This document shows positions 44,622-56,767 of a stretch of DNA of 64,000 nucleotides, in pieces. Source of the DNA: Silene latifolia (lineage: Eukaryota > Streptophyta > Magnoliopsida > Caryophyllales > Caryophyllaceae); assembly GCF_048544455.1 (NCBI RefSeq), contig NC_133530.1, forward strand, positions 19,335,748 through 19,399,747, read 5' to 3'. A program made the translations under genes and the position numbers. The first letter of the stretch is position 1. Every line of letters begins with the position of its first letter. Below the pieces are notes generated by a model. It had not been told where the DNA came from. It made no database searches and was given only the letters and a program-made list of their open reading frames with translations.

Positions 44622-45152
44622 GGCCTTATTCTTTTGGACTTAAAGTCACTTAATTTAAATTCACTTCAGATCCTATAAGTTCACTTCAGTTCAGATCAGA
44701 TCCTATAAGTTCAGTTCAGATCCTATAAGTTCGATTCGATTCGAGATCCTATAAGTTGATTCGATTGAGATCCTATAAGTTCGATTCGATTCAGATTCTA
44801 TAAGTTCGATTGATTCGAGATCCTATAAGTTCAGATCCTATAGATTTAGTTTAGAAAAGTTATATACAAAGTATTATTTTTAAAACCGACGCAAAAATAT
44901 TTGACATTATTAATTATTCGATACATATATACATTATTATTTTTAAACCAAAATTATAACTCTTCTCATTATTTTTTATCGTTATGTAACCGTAGTATAA
45001 TGTATGAACAAACCAATGTATATAAAGCGGAAAAATGTTATTATTTCACCTTGTGTTTTAGACTATATTTTCTTATCAGTGTTCTCTCTTGGTTGTCCAC
45101 TAATTTCTTGTAAAAAATTTGTTTAATCTCAATAAATTTTTGCGTTTATTTT

Positions 45153-45189
<37 letters not shown>

Positions 45190-45248
45190 GTTGCGGTTTT
45201 ATAAAAAAATAATAGTAATAAATAATAATAAAATAACAACAAGAACAA

Positions 45249-45298
<50 letters not shown>

Positions 45299-45529
45299 TT
45301 TAAGTTAAATTAATATAAGTTAATTTAAATTCAGATCGTGTAAGTTCAGTTCAGATCTTATAAGTTAAGTTCAGATCCTATAAGTTCAGTTCAGATCCAA
45401 TAAGTTCAGTTCAGTTCAGATCCTATAAGTTCAGTTCAGTTCAAATCCTATAAGTTCAGTTCAGTTCAAATCCTATAAGTTGATTGATTCGGTTCAGATC
45501 AGATCCGTTTCAGTCCAAAAGAACAGGCC
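44622..45529. mobile_element. PIF/Harbinger-type MITE expanded by a 19-bp minisatellite and AAT repeats
   Basis: The ends GGCCTTATTCTTTTGGACT and AGTCCAAAAGAACAGGCC are inverted, with TAA on both sides (44619-44621 and 45530-45532). Inside, an array of TCAGATCCTATAAGT units runs at 44665-44850 and again at 45330-45510, and two AAT microsatellites lie at about 45156-45187 and 45250-45298. Confidence 0.8.
45156..45298. repeat. AAT trinucleotide microsatellites
   Basis: Two runs of (AAT)n, about 10 and 15 units, separated by about 60 bp of A-rich DNA, inside the MITE at 44622-45529. Confidence 0.9.
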
Positions 45530-46504
45530 TAAATCCTCCAAATTCCTAACTTTGCGTTATTCTATTGTAATTTGCTTAGGGCACGACGGGGACTACAACT
45601 TGATGTTTTGAAAGTGAATAAATTGATGTATATTATTTTGTAATTATTTTTGTTAAAATTGGGAAATGAAATATCTTTCTAATTTGTATAATAATATTAA
45701 GAACAAGAATAAATTAAAAAAATATACATAAAAATTAAGTTAAATTAGATTAAGCTGAACTAAACGAAACAACATATTTAAATTTGAAGTGAAATTTGGT
45801 AAAGGTCTAAGAGAACATGACCTAAGTGTGATATTATAGGAGATATGAGACTTTCTTATTGTTCACTAGCTCGTTAATTCGTGATTGAATTATTAAGGTT
45901 TTAGAGGTTATGAATGACCGTATATTTAAGGTGATACGGTAATATTATTGTGGCTATTAACAAGATTAGGTTGCAACAATCGATACTATGACCAAAATCA
46001 AGATGCAACACTAATACACTATGCATGGTAGTATGCTACCATTTCTGAAAAATACGTGTAAAAAAGTGTCCATCGAAGTCCATACATCAAGGCAATCAAG
46101 TTCTATCCTTGTGTTTTTTTCTTCAGTAACACAAGTAATTGACTATACCAAAACAATTATTTTCATATTTAGCAATCATTAACGTTATTTACAAGTTTAT
46201 AATCAAATTTTAGTGACAAGGGCCCCACACCATGTACGATATATCACATTTTAGAGTGTTGTTTACAAACAATGTTGGAGATTCATCGTTTTCTAATCCA
46301 CATTTGGCTCTTATCTTATTAATTAATCTCTCTTAAGACGGGATATTATGGTTAAAAATAGATCAACTAGTCTTTCACTTATTTGGAAAAGACAAATATA
46401 TTGTTCTTCTTTAGACATTTTACTTTTGTTTTATTAGACATATTTAACCAGTCTTAAATAAAAACAGATATTTCGGTTTTAAACAGAAATTTGTGGTTAT
46501 CTTA
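45530..46504. other. Intergenic, no gene seen
   Basis: A+T-rich. No frame with a domain and no paired repeat ends. Confidence 0.45.
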
Positions 46505-46735
46505 GTGTGTGTGTTTGGCCTAGCTTGAAAATGTGTTTTTAGGCTCAAAAACACTTTTTGGCCAAACATATTATTTTCTAAAAGTTAAAAAAAAAAATTC
46601 AAAAGCTAAAATTCTATATTTTTGCCCATAAAAATAGAAACAACAATTTATTGCTTTTGCTTTTAAAAAACGCTTTTGAAAAATTAAACTTGAAAAGCAA
46701 AAACTCATTTTTGAGAATGGAGACCAAACATACTC
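46505..46735 (+). mobile_element. MITE family D copy (231 bp)
   Basis: The ends GTGTGTGTTTGGCC and CCAAACATACTC are imperfectly inverted. The body matches the interrupted copy at 20590-21265. The flanks share only TTA/TTC, so the target duplication is unsure. Confidence 0.6.
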
Positions 46736-47039
46736 TTCATCTTAATTCTGTAGGAATGTAGATGCTTCGAATTTTATCTACTGTCATGTAATATCATTTT
46801 TCTGCATTTTAATCCACAGATTGCACATGGTATGTTTCATGGTATTTCTTACATGATGTTGGTGAGTTAGTGACTACACTTATATGTATAATTAATATTC
46901 ATTTTTCTTGAACAAACATATTATATTAGTATTGTAAAATCATCATAAATGTGTTTTATTAGAAGAGTTTAGTATGTACTACATTATTCTATTGGATGAA
47001 ATGTGTGATGAAAATAAACCACTATGGCGGCATACATTA

Positions 47040-47474
47040 GGCTCTGTTTGGTAAAATGCGGTGAAAAGTCGACCAAAACCCGAAAAGATATACGAAACCC
47101 GATAAGGTGATTGAAATTAAAAAGGTACGAAAAGCTATTTGAAAATTGAAATCGATAAGGTAGCCGATTAATTGTAAAGTGTTTGGTAAACTAACCGAAA
47201 AAGGTAATCGATTTTTGTAAAATAACATAAAAGGACATTAATAATTATAATAAATTAATTTAAATAAAGGGTAAATATGTAAAGTAGAACATTTATTCAC
47301 CGGAACTTTAAAAAGTTACCTGGAGTAGCTTTTCATTTCAGTGCACGAAAAGTCATTTCAGGTACCTGAAATGACTTTACCAAACAGCACTAGGTAAAAC
47401 AACTACCTGAAATATTAGTCAAATCAGGTTGCGTGGTCAAATCAGGTACCTGAAATGTCTTGCCAAACATAGCC
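47040..47474. mobile_element. PIF/Harbinger-type MITE, second GGTACC-rich copy (435 bp)
   Basis: The same ends and body as 25913-26355, with TTA on the left and TAA on the right. It lies six bases from the Stowaway at 47481. Confidence 0.8.
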
Positions 47475-47480
47475 TAAATA

Positions 47481-47813
47481 CTCCATCCAATTTAAATATC
47501 GATAAATTATTTTTCGCGACATATATTAACTTATGTCAGAGTTGATATTATCGTTGTTAATTACTTTCTCTGCTTCATTGGAATTACAATATTAGTTGAA
47601 TATATATGATTAGATTACTGATTAGTATTTTAATAAAATGTTGCAATTACAAAGAACTAAATAAAAAAAGTACTAAATAATTATTTATTTTCGCTTTTGA
47701 ATGTTTAGAGTATGGATCATTTGTTTCAAGTTATCAAACCAAGTAGGAGAGTAACTGTGTAAGATGGATTTTATTGAACTCGTAAACACGACATACATTT
47801 AAATTGGATGGAG
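47481..47813. mobile_element. Stowaway MITE (333 bp)
   Basis: The ends CTCCATCCAATTTAAAT and ATTTAAATTGGATGGAG are inverted, with TA on both sides (47479-47480 and 47814-47815). Confidence 0.88.
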
Positions 47814-47815
47814 TA

Positions 47816-48716
47816 ATTAGCAATTGTTTAGTAACGGATGATTTACATGCATCTACATGTATACATTGTTTTCGCATATGTAAACATTTTCTAAACTCGT
47901 AAACATGACATACATTATTGTTTATGGATGATATATATGCATCTAGATACCTAGCATGTCCTTGTTACGTAGCTTCATTATTGTAAAGGGATTGAGCTCT
48001 CTTCTGGATATGTTCCAAGTACTACGGTCACATCTTATGTTCTAAGTACTACTACTACTGTTATATCATGTTCTAAGTACTATATGCAAGCACATGTCTG
48101 AAATCTAGCGATTATAAAGGTAAGTCATCTATGGTACGAAATGACATTAAAGTGCATTTTTTTGTATTTTTTCAAAGAACAATTCCTGTTGTTTTCTCTT
48201 TTGTTGTCGAGTTACAAGTTATTGTTCTTGCAAACAGTAGCGGATTTAGGGAGGCTAGTAGGAGCGCTCGCCCCCGTTGGACATTGAAAATTTCGATTTT
48301 CTTAGTTAAAATTTTCGATTTTTTTAAGTATTACTTTACGGCATTACCAGTTCGCCCCTGTTGAAATTTTTCGCCTCCTCGTTCTGGCTTAGCCACTGCT
48401 AGCAAATAGTTGTATGCTATTGTACAAAGAGTTGCGAACTGTAGGGTTTTGAATGCCCTTTTATGAATTCAGATCATATTGCCAGTATTAATCAAAACAA
48501 CATTATAAAAAAAGATGAAATACATTGGTAAATAATTCAAATCTCATGTCAACAAAATAATACTTTGTATTTTCTAATTCAAATAATTGAAATAATTTTT
48601 TTTCAAATTTAGGACACAAAAAACAGAAAATTTTCTACTTTTGTCCACCATTGTCTTTATCTTGCAATTCTATCATCCCTCACATAAAAAGACTAGTAGT
48701 ACTCCATATTAAACTA
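47816..48716. other. Intergenic, no gene seen
   Basis: A segment near 48236-48410 (CTCGCCCCCGTTGGA, TTCGCCTCCTCG) looks like decayed repeat sequence; nothing is recognisable. Confidence 0.4.
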
Positions 48717-48812
48717 ATACAACAACAACAACATCAGAGCCTTAATCCCAAAATGATTTGGGGTCGGTTGACATGAATCATCATTTTGAACCGTTCATGG
48801 GTGAACGCACTC
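48717..48812 (-). mobile_element. SINE 3' end with (TTG)n tail
   Basis: CAACAACAACATCAGAGCCTTAATCCCAAAA and GGGGTCGGTTGACATGAATCAT, read from the minus strand, match the 3' region and tail of a common plant tRNA-derived SINE group. Confidence 0.6.
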
Positions 48813-49482
48813 TATATTAAACTAATGATGTGTCAAAAAAAAATATGGTTTGAACACGAAGAAGTGAGACACATAAAATGAGACAGAGAATTCACTCTCC
48901 TCCTTCTTAGCATTATTAAGCAATGATTAATAGGTACATGTAAATGATAAATGATTAAAATGAAAGTTATGTATGATCTACCTAATACTACTCTAGCTTA
49001 GTAGCTTAGGGCTATGTCTTCATTATTGAATGATTATATATAAATCATTAAATCATATAGTAAAATAATGTCTTATCTTATGAATAATGTGTTGTTATTT
49101 CATAGCATTATTGTGATATTATGATCTATGATTCTGTTCTGAAATCTAGTCACTAAAAAGTCAGGTTATCTAAAGTACAAATCAATCAAATTAAAGTTCT
49201 TGAGATTTCTTATTTTTCTAGATAATTTACTGTTTTTTTCACTTAATTATCAAAAACAACTTGTCATATAAACTAGTAGTCGGTCTTACTTAAGATCTCT
49301 CCTAACCTCGTTTTGTTTACTTCTCTTTTTTAATTCAGCGGTCAGAACAGTTTTAAGTTAAGACGGGTTTTGAACAAGAATTGGTGATAAACTAGTATTG
49401 ATATGAATTTCAATGCAAATTTTGATAAATGAGCTACCCGAAAACAGTTAGTTGATTCATCATCAAATGGCATAGGTCTATG

Positions 49483-49939
49483 TGTTGGAAATATAGTATC
49501 ACTGTAGGGGCGAAGATATAATTAGATAATATTTGTTGTTGTGTTGTGGTATGGAGGCCACTGAATGAGAAACGAAATCGCCTCGACTACGGTACAAATC
49601 GATATAGGCGTCGTCCCCCAAGATCACACAACACTTCTAAAAGTTGTGTACTCAACCATTAGGAGTTGGAACTCATATGGTATGCTCAAAATTATCATAG
49701 AGAAATAGTAGAGATATATGGAAGATGTGTGTCTCAAATGACTACATACTTCTCATATTTATAGTGATTAATTAGCACTATAAAGAGGCATAACCACTAT
49801 CATAAACATGGAGTTAATGGGGCTATAAACATGCATTTAGTGGTGAGAGTGAAGAGATTCTCTTACGAGATAATGTAAAACTTCTCTACAATGCAATGTA
49901 TCTAGACAACATTACTAGCCTTTTACATTACTTCCAACA
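49483..49939 (-). mobile_element. Solo LTR (457 bp) with 5-bp target duplication
   Basis: It starts TGTTGGAA and ends TTCCAACA, and is flanked by CTATG on both sides (49478-49482 and 49940-49944). No internal region is present. The minus orientation is preferred because it places a TATAAATA box ahead of the middle of the LTR. The ends and size fit a Ty1/copia-type element; the lineage is unknown. It is the product of recombination between two LTRs. Confidence 0.88.
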
Positions 49940-49944
49940 CTATG

Positions 49945-50535
49945 TACTTAGGTTCGGATATAAAGTCCAAGGGATGGACTTGGCTATTTAATATTATCGA
50001 TATTTTTTCTAACAAAAAGTGAAGAGTCTAAATGCCATGTCGCGCATGTTAATATATATGTTATCATAGGTTTGGTAGTATCCTAAGAGCACGCTAATTA
50101 GCTCTGAAACGATTTTTTCTTCTCTATTTTTAAGTTGAACTTATGAAATGTATTCTTGTGTTTATATGTTGAGTTTTACACTAAGAACAGAGTTTATGTT
50201 GGTATCAATATTCGAAAGTCCAAACTAAATAATCACCAAAACAAAAATGAAGAAGATCAAAATCCGAAAACATACATGAATGCCAATATTTTTAAACAGA
50301 AAAAAGACTACTCCATAATGTAGAATATGAAAATATGTCATCTAATAACTTAAAGACCAGCGATTTATTTTCCATAATTATTTTTACTACGACAAAAAGC
50401 AAATGGAGCATTTCCGACACCATTGTGACATAGGATCGGAGTACGACTATCAAGGCTTAATAATACTAATAAAGGTGGCTTGAGGACTTAATATAAGAAG
50501 CACAACAGAATGCTGTACTGTTCTGGTTATTTTAT
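49945..50535. other. Intergenic, 3' flank of the DUF7722-like gene
   Basis: A+T-rich; no separate gene is seen. Confidence 0.45.
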
Positions 50536-50829
50536 TTAGAGTTGATCAGGCCACAGGAATGTTCCCATTGCAAATTCCCTCTTCTCATCAACACTTCCCT
50601 TAATGTGATCTTCGAGACCGTACTGCCTTAACAACATCTCCACCTTCCACTCTTCCATTGTCGCATAATCAGACTTCCTGTATCGCGGGTAATTTACAGG
50701 CATCTGGAAGCTGCTGTTTTTCATAGCATTCACTGGTTTCTGCTGTGAATCAGTTTTTTGAGTAATTTCAGCTGATGATGTTACTAGTGTATGAGTGAAA
50801 AAAGAGTTCAAAACCCATTTTAAACCCAT
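50536..50829 (-). CDS. Small DUF7722-like protein
   Basis: Single exon, 97 aa. The C-terminal half has FQMPVNYPRYRKSDYATM, EWKVEMLLRQYGL and KREFAMGTFLWPDQL, the conserved blocks of a small plant-specific family (DUF7722) as I remember it. The N-terminal 40 residues are variable. No signal peptide or membrane span is clear and function is unknown. A TATA box lies about 97 bp upstream and a purine-rich leader precedes the ATG. Conservation of the blocks and a clean promoter make this a real gene. Confidence 0.75.
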   Translation of the reverse strand: MGLKWVLNSFFTHTLVTSSAEITQKTDSQQKPVNAMKNSSFQMPVNYPRYRKSDYATMEEWKVEMLLRQYGLEDHIKGSVDEKREFAMGTFLWPDQL

Positions 50830-50925
50830 TTTAGAGTTTAAAATCGTCTTTGTGACTCTCTTTAGACAAAGGAAAAGAGTTCGGAAAAGTGTGTCTTAGT
50901 TCATGCAAACTAAGAAAACAATGTT

Positions 50926-50934
50926 GTATTTATA
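50926..50934 (-). promoter_or_regulatory. TATA box of the DUF7722-like gene
   Basis: TATAAATAC on the minus strand, about 97 bp before the start codon. Confidence 0.6.
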
Positions 50935-50939
50935 ATCAA

Positions 50940-52311
50940 GTTAATTTGATTACTTACACGCAACAAATTTGAAATTTCAATCAATGCATAATTTTATAAT
51001 ATGGAAAATTAATCAAGTTTTTGGGTGTTATGTGTACATTTGATGAACTTGAATGATAAGATTATGTTGCATAATTAGGGCATTAAAAATGCCAGCTAAT
51101 TAACACAATGCATGATTAGTTGACGCTTGTGTAATTAAGTCGCTATTAGATCTCAATGATTACAAATGTGAGCTAATGGAGTCATTGCATTTAATTTTTA
51201 AGGTTATCAATTTATCATATAGTGTATTTTAATGATGTCTTTGATTCTACTCAATGGATACAAACAATCAATCTCACAATGTGGTCTCGGTACCCATGAA
51301 CACTTAGATCAACTAGTAAAGAGTTGTTCTAGCTTAATTAGAGGTCTAGTGTTCGAGCCCTGAGAATACAGCATTGTTAAAACTCATGAGGGAGAACTTT
51401 ATCGTCCTAGTGGTCCTACCAGACTTGAAACCGACAATACAGAATGGTTTACACCAAAAAATAATGTGGCCGCGGTTTGGATTAATATTATGAGACGAAT
51501 TTGCTCACAAGTATATCGGGTTTAATATATACAGTAACATTGCAGTTGGTCGTTAGACGCAATGCAGCGGTCTTATTAGTGTTCGACCGATCAGTGAGGT
51601 TTTTGTAAGCAAAAGATCGTGTTGAGGCCGGTAGTAAATAAAACGTCGTCTTGTGCATCATTTTCCCTTGTCTGTTACTTTGTAGGAATAATACGTACTA
51701 AGATTGATTGGATACATTTGCTTGAGATGATAAAGTCGTGATTTGTGAGTTGCTTGTGCTGAAAATACGGCAGTATTACCACAATATAAAACAATGACTC
51801 TGGCATACCTTGGCAGCATCCCTTTTTGTAGCTTATACTAAGACCGACCCTTTTTTTAAAGCGAAAAATTACGACATTAAAAAATGGTCATCGGAAATCT
51901 ACAAAAAGACGTCAAAATTAAAGGAATACGAATTTCTGAAGGGAAATTATAACCAAAATCACTATATAGATTTGACGATTCAAACATCGCGTTGTTATGT
52001 TCACCCAACACTGCTATCTTAGGTGTAGGTGTGAATGGAGTAAACTCCGGAAATGAACATAATAGCTTACAAATCATGTTCACGAAAGTGAGATGCTATA
52101 AATTACAAGGGCGAGTCACTAAACACTTTTTCGAGAGGTGGACTGATATGAGCAATAATGCAGATGCAAGGATTGTCATCTTCAAAACCATTCCATCGCT
52201 CCTTTTGAGTAGGTTGTATATCAGATGCTAGACATTGAGGATGAGTGAATTTATACCCAGGATTTGGAAGCACATTGTCAAGCTATAATTTCAAACAGCC
52301 ATATGACATCT
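50940..52311. other. Intergenic, with a possible SINE near 51300-51480
   Basis: GATCAACTAGTAAAGAGTTG followed by a GTTCGAGCCC block at about 51350 looks like a tRNA-derived SINE head. No gene is seen. The end next to 52312 is probably 3' UTR of SSU72. Confidence 0.4.
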
Positions 52312-55300
52312 TCAGTAAAATGAAATGGTGTAGAAGATCTTTCTTCTGTGTTTTCTCTCAAAGGCGGAAATAATGTCATCGATGCTATCCTCCCAATATT
52401 CAGTTGTTTCAAGCTGCATTAAATTATTTCTGTCAAAAAGCTGTTACTTGAATGCAACAGATTCAAGTATTTGATAATCACATATTGGTTGGGTCTCTAA
52501 TACTTTTTAGTCGACTATTAAAACAATTTAAAGATCTTAATTTTTAAGTTCCACACAGGCACACAGGGTCTGAAAATCACTGAGATGGCCATGGTTAACT
52601 GTAGGAGGAGAAGGTCAACCAAAACTGAAACTGAAAGATAAGCTGAACATTCATATCAACCAAAACAGAAGTTTAATGGACTGTCGAAATTATAAAATGA
52701 GCCAACAGACCCTAAAACATTCCTAACATGTCCAGCCAATATGGGAGGCGTGGTCAAGAGTCTAGACTTGGACGCAGCGGGGTAAACATCAACAGGACAT
52801 ACAAAACAATAACACGCACCTCCTGGCACAAATCAAGAGTAAGGCGAGCACCAATAGCTGCCTCTTCATGGTTGTCTTTCACCTCAAGATTGATGACTGC
52901 AACAGGCTTCATAAGAACTTGATCACGGTTGTGCAGGTCTGAACAAAAACAACTAGTTTAAACATACATCTTACATATGGCATGTCATTTGCAGTTAAAA
53001 AAAAAAAGAATATACGAGAACTAGCATATACTGAACAATTAAGAGGGGAACTGCGAAAGCAAATGAATCAAATAACATGAATGAGAGTAAAAAAAAAACA
53101 ATAAAAGGATGCCTTGAGTGCTATTTAAGGAGTACTTTCTCGATCTCATTTATATTGTCTTCAATTGGATTTTGGACTAGATGTTGTATTGAAGATCTAG
53201 TGATGAAATATCTTTATTACATTAGTCTTAAGAATTTACATGTAACGATAACACATTACCCTAGCTATTATGTCACTTAATTAGGAATATTTTTGGTTCA
53301 ATTTGAATATGTTACTAGACATAAAGGGGTCAATTAGTTTACAATAAAAAAAGAAATGAGAAGAATATAACTGGAATGGAGGGAGTACAAAATTTCTGAC
53401 AAATGGGCGTCACCTTACTCCATATAAGATTATTGGTATTTCCAAATTCCAGTAACTTCAAATTACGAAACACTTGACGCAAAAGTTTGGATACAGCTTG
53501 CGAGTGTAAATATGTGAATAATGTGATTAATAAAAATCCAAACTTCACTATAACTTGGATGGAGGGATATGGAGGGAACGGGAGTGGGAGTGGGAGTGGG
53601 ACAATTTCCTTAGTCTGGTTAGCAAAATTGAGTTGGAAGGAAAATGGATACTCGTATTTCCCTCCTACGGCAAATTAAAATCTATCCTAAATTAGAAAGA
53701 TTTGAGAGAAAAACGATCTTGCTCCCTTCCCCATCCCACCCTCCCTTTCATTCCCCTCCCATTTCCCTTCCCTTGCCACCTCTTTTTGTATCCAAACAAA
53801 GGATACAACGGGGTCAAAGACTATATCTAGTATTCCCCAAGGTGAGAGGAACCTAGAGATTACATGGTATCATAAACTTAACAGTATATAACAACTAACA
53901 AAGATATTGATTCAGAGCTAATTTGAAAAGAAAAGAAAACAAATAAAAGCTCCCTCAGGCATACTTAACCATGATGCTCATTGCGGATCTAGCATTAGAG
54001 CACCTTCAGTGTGCCTTGTGCATAAGGTGCGGCTAGAGAAATGCAGTAATATGAAATTTCCAAATTTTTTTCTGGTTCATCTATTATGCGCTGCCCTTTG
54101 CTCCAGAAAGCCTAGTTTACACTTCTTTATAGTATGTCAGAAAATATTAATTTGTTAGCAAAATATAGGGTACTTGTGTCCATGAGGCTTGCGCCTTTGC
54201 CTAGCGCCTCATTGTCAAAGGCCCTCATTGCACCTCACACCTTCTAAAACTAAGGTTGAGAGTCAACAAAGGCTCCAATATTACAAATTAATTAATCATA
54301 TGATATGTTATTTGTTCAAAAAGGTATTAAATCGATTTTTAGAAAAGACGTTTAATAATATTCAGGACCAGCACCCTTCCATGATGAAATAACAGTTAAT
54401 GTTTGAGGAGATTGACCTATCTATGCAAATTGAGTAGTCCATTCTCTGATTCTCCTCTACCAACAAGGAACACTGAGCTTAAAGCTCTGTTGGTACAAGG
54501 ACCCCAATATGAGCATGGCGTAACTCACATATCCTTATTAGAGATCATTTTGGATTAGCAAATGATTTTTAACCATTTTAACAGTCAGAATAACGCAGCT
54601 ACTAAAAACATTCCCGGGAGGATGAAAAGCATTTGGATAAGAACTTAATTTAGGGGTAGGGTGGTTTCCACAAGATGTTAACTGAAGCACTTGAGTTAGT
54701 TCTTAACACAGTGAAACAAGTGAAAGGCATCATCAATACAAATTGATATAAGAGAACAAGTTACATCTCAAAACCTTACTACTTCCATACAGACATACCT
54801 TCAGCAACCATGTCAAAAACCCTCTCTTCAAATGTAAATACCACATCGAAAGAGCCGTCATCAGCATTGTCTTGCCAGCGTTGAGGAGCAAGCTTGACAG
54901 ATAGATTTCGTTTCAGCATTGGCAAAATGCCATTGCGTTTGTATCTGTACTTATCATTAAGGACACACACCAACTCAAATAATGCTAAAATTAAATGGCA
55001 GGAAAACGTTAAGCCGATCAGCCAACTGCAAAGCTCTTATTTTTAAACTGAATGAACACACTAGCTCAAAGGCCAAAAAATAATAAAGTCACAAGGAAGA
55101 CAATTAGGTATGAACCTTAACTTTCCACTCTATTGGAGACAAATGAGCAAAGGTTTGCAAGTTTGTAGCTGCGGTCTTTGAAGCCAAAATTTGAAAGTCA
55201 CAACCCATCATAAACTTGCACACAAACCTAAGAACAAGAATCTCAATCAAAAGGATACAATTCAGGATCTTTACGACGAAGCTCCTCATACATCTGCTTA

Positions 55301-55473
55301 TATGGAGTACCAAAATCATAGACATTGGGTTCTCTAATGGAAGGTCCAGGAAGCTTGACTTGGGTACCAGTGCCATACGATGAGACATCAAACCCTTGTT
55401 TTTTCAGCACAAAATGAGACTCCATACTCCTGTTCTGGTTCGACGAACACACCATTGCATACCTCAGCTTCAT
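52312..55473 (-). CDS. SSU72: SSU72, RNA polymerase II CTD Ser5-phosphatase
   Basis: Four exons: 55473-55259, 54944-54799, 52938-52820 and 52413-52312, all in frame, 193 aa, the usual length. SSU72 removes phosphate from Ser5 (and Ser7) of the RNA polymerase II C-terminal repeats and acts with the mRNA 3'-end processing complex. The CX5R phosphatase loop is CSSNQNRS (C9-S16), followed by GFDVSSYGTGTQVKLPGP and YDFGTPYKQMYEELRRKDPEL. Later exons give RNGILPMLKRN, VVFTFEERVFDMV, DQVLMKPVAVINLEVKDNHEEAA and KIFYTISFY at the end. The ATG at 55473 is used; an upstream in-frame GTG is not. Intron 2 (about 1.86 kb) holds a Stowaway relic and other repeats. The gene is divergent from the WSS1A-type gene with about 2.2 kb between starts. 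Confidence 0.95.
53134..53386. mobile_element. Diverged Stowaway-like MITE in SSU72 intron 2
   Basis: The right end GGAATGGAGGGAG followed by TA (to 53388) is clear. The left end near 53134 (TACTTTCTCGATCTCATTTATATTG) has drifted but pairs in part with the right side. Confidence 0.5.
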
Positions 55474-55711
55474 TTTCTCCACTTTTTAACCCCTTTATCT
55501 AAAAACCCCAACTGGGATTTTGTTTTACCCTTTTTCAATCAATTTCCCCTGAAAATATTAATTGAAACTTATAATCAACCCCCACTAAAATGCACAATGT
55601 TGATTAAAATTACAATTTATGGGTGGTTGTTTTTCCCCCTTTTTCAAATTTTCCCCTCTAAGAAGAGTAATTGACACTTACAATCAAGCCAAATTAAACA
55701 CACACTAAAAC

Positions 55712-55790
55712 AAAGTAAGAACGGGTCGGATTTACGCAGCCTTACCCTAATGTTAGCAACACAGAGAGGTTGTTTCCGAAAATTAAACAC
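55712..55790 (-). mobile_element. Au-type SINE fragment
   Basis: On the minus strand: TTTCGGAAACAACCTCTCTG, then AGGGTAAGGCTGCGTAAATCCGACCCG, blocks characteristic of the Au SINE family. It sits between SSU72 and the WSS1A-type gene. Confidence 0.65.
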
Positions 55791-56513
55791 ACATACTAGT
55801 AATTAAAAATACAAATTGTGGGTTTTTCTTATATTGTTAGAGGAATACAAGTACGAAAAACTAAATAAGGTTCACTCTTAATTAAAATTATAAATTATGG
55901 GTTTTGTTTAATTGTATTGTATTGTAAGAGGAATAACAATAGGAAAAACTTAACAAAGATCAAATTTTTAAGGAAGTTTACAACAATAATGTTCATTGAA
56001 TTGCAATTCCGAAGAAAAAGCAGTAAAATTTACGAAGAAGAAGTAAAGAAGACGGGGGATATGTACCTGGTACGGTGAAAGTTGAAGTTTTTGAGAGGAG
56101 AAGGGATGAATGCAATGTTCAACAAACTGTTCGAAAACTCGGTACTCCGGTAAATTAAACACCGAGTGAAGGCAATCAGATGGATCTGTCGGGTCGGTTT
56201 AATTCGAGTTTATATTAGTCAGATGGTGGATCTAGTTCGGTAGTCCCGGCAAACGGTTTAATTGGGTCGGGTTTGGATCAGGTTTATTCAGGGCGGGTCA
56301 TTTTTGGGTTTAGCGGGGTTCTGGCCGGATTAAGTTAACTCTGTTACGGGGTCATTCTCGATTATCAAGTTATCTAAGGATAACAGTCAGTTTTCAATGA
56401 CAAACATTCAGGTCAATTCGTGTTCGGGTCTTCAGTTCGGGTGTCATGTAGGGTTATTCGGGCCGAGTCAATTTTGTCCGGTCTAGGTGAGACACTAGGA
56501 CACATTTGATTTT

Positions 56514-56758
56514 CACCAATTCTCATTTGTGACGGGTACTATTCCGTCACAAATACTGTTCACATTTGCGACGGGCCAAATGTCAGCAGTTTTTGAAAAA
56601 ATGTGACCATTTTTTTATAAAAAAAAAAAAAAGTGACATTTTATGAACAGTACTTGTGTGGTTACATTTTATCAAAAAGTGGTCACATTTGGTTTCAAAA
56701 AAAAAAGTGGTCACATTTGCCCGTCACAAATTGTGACCGTCACAAGGGAGAATTGCTG
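56514..56758. mobile_element. Mutator-type MITE (245 bp)
   Basis: The 9-bp direct repeat TTTGATTTT flanks it (56505-56513 and 56759-56767). The ends CACCAATTCTCATTTGTGACGG and CCGTCACAAGGGAGAATTGCTG are inverted. The interior repeats GTCACATTT blocks. Confidence 0.88.
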
Positions 56759-56767
56759 TTTGATTTT

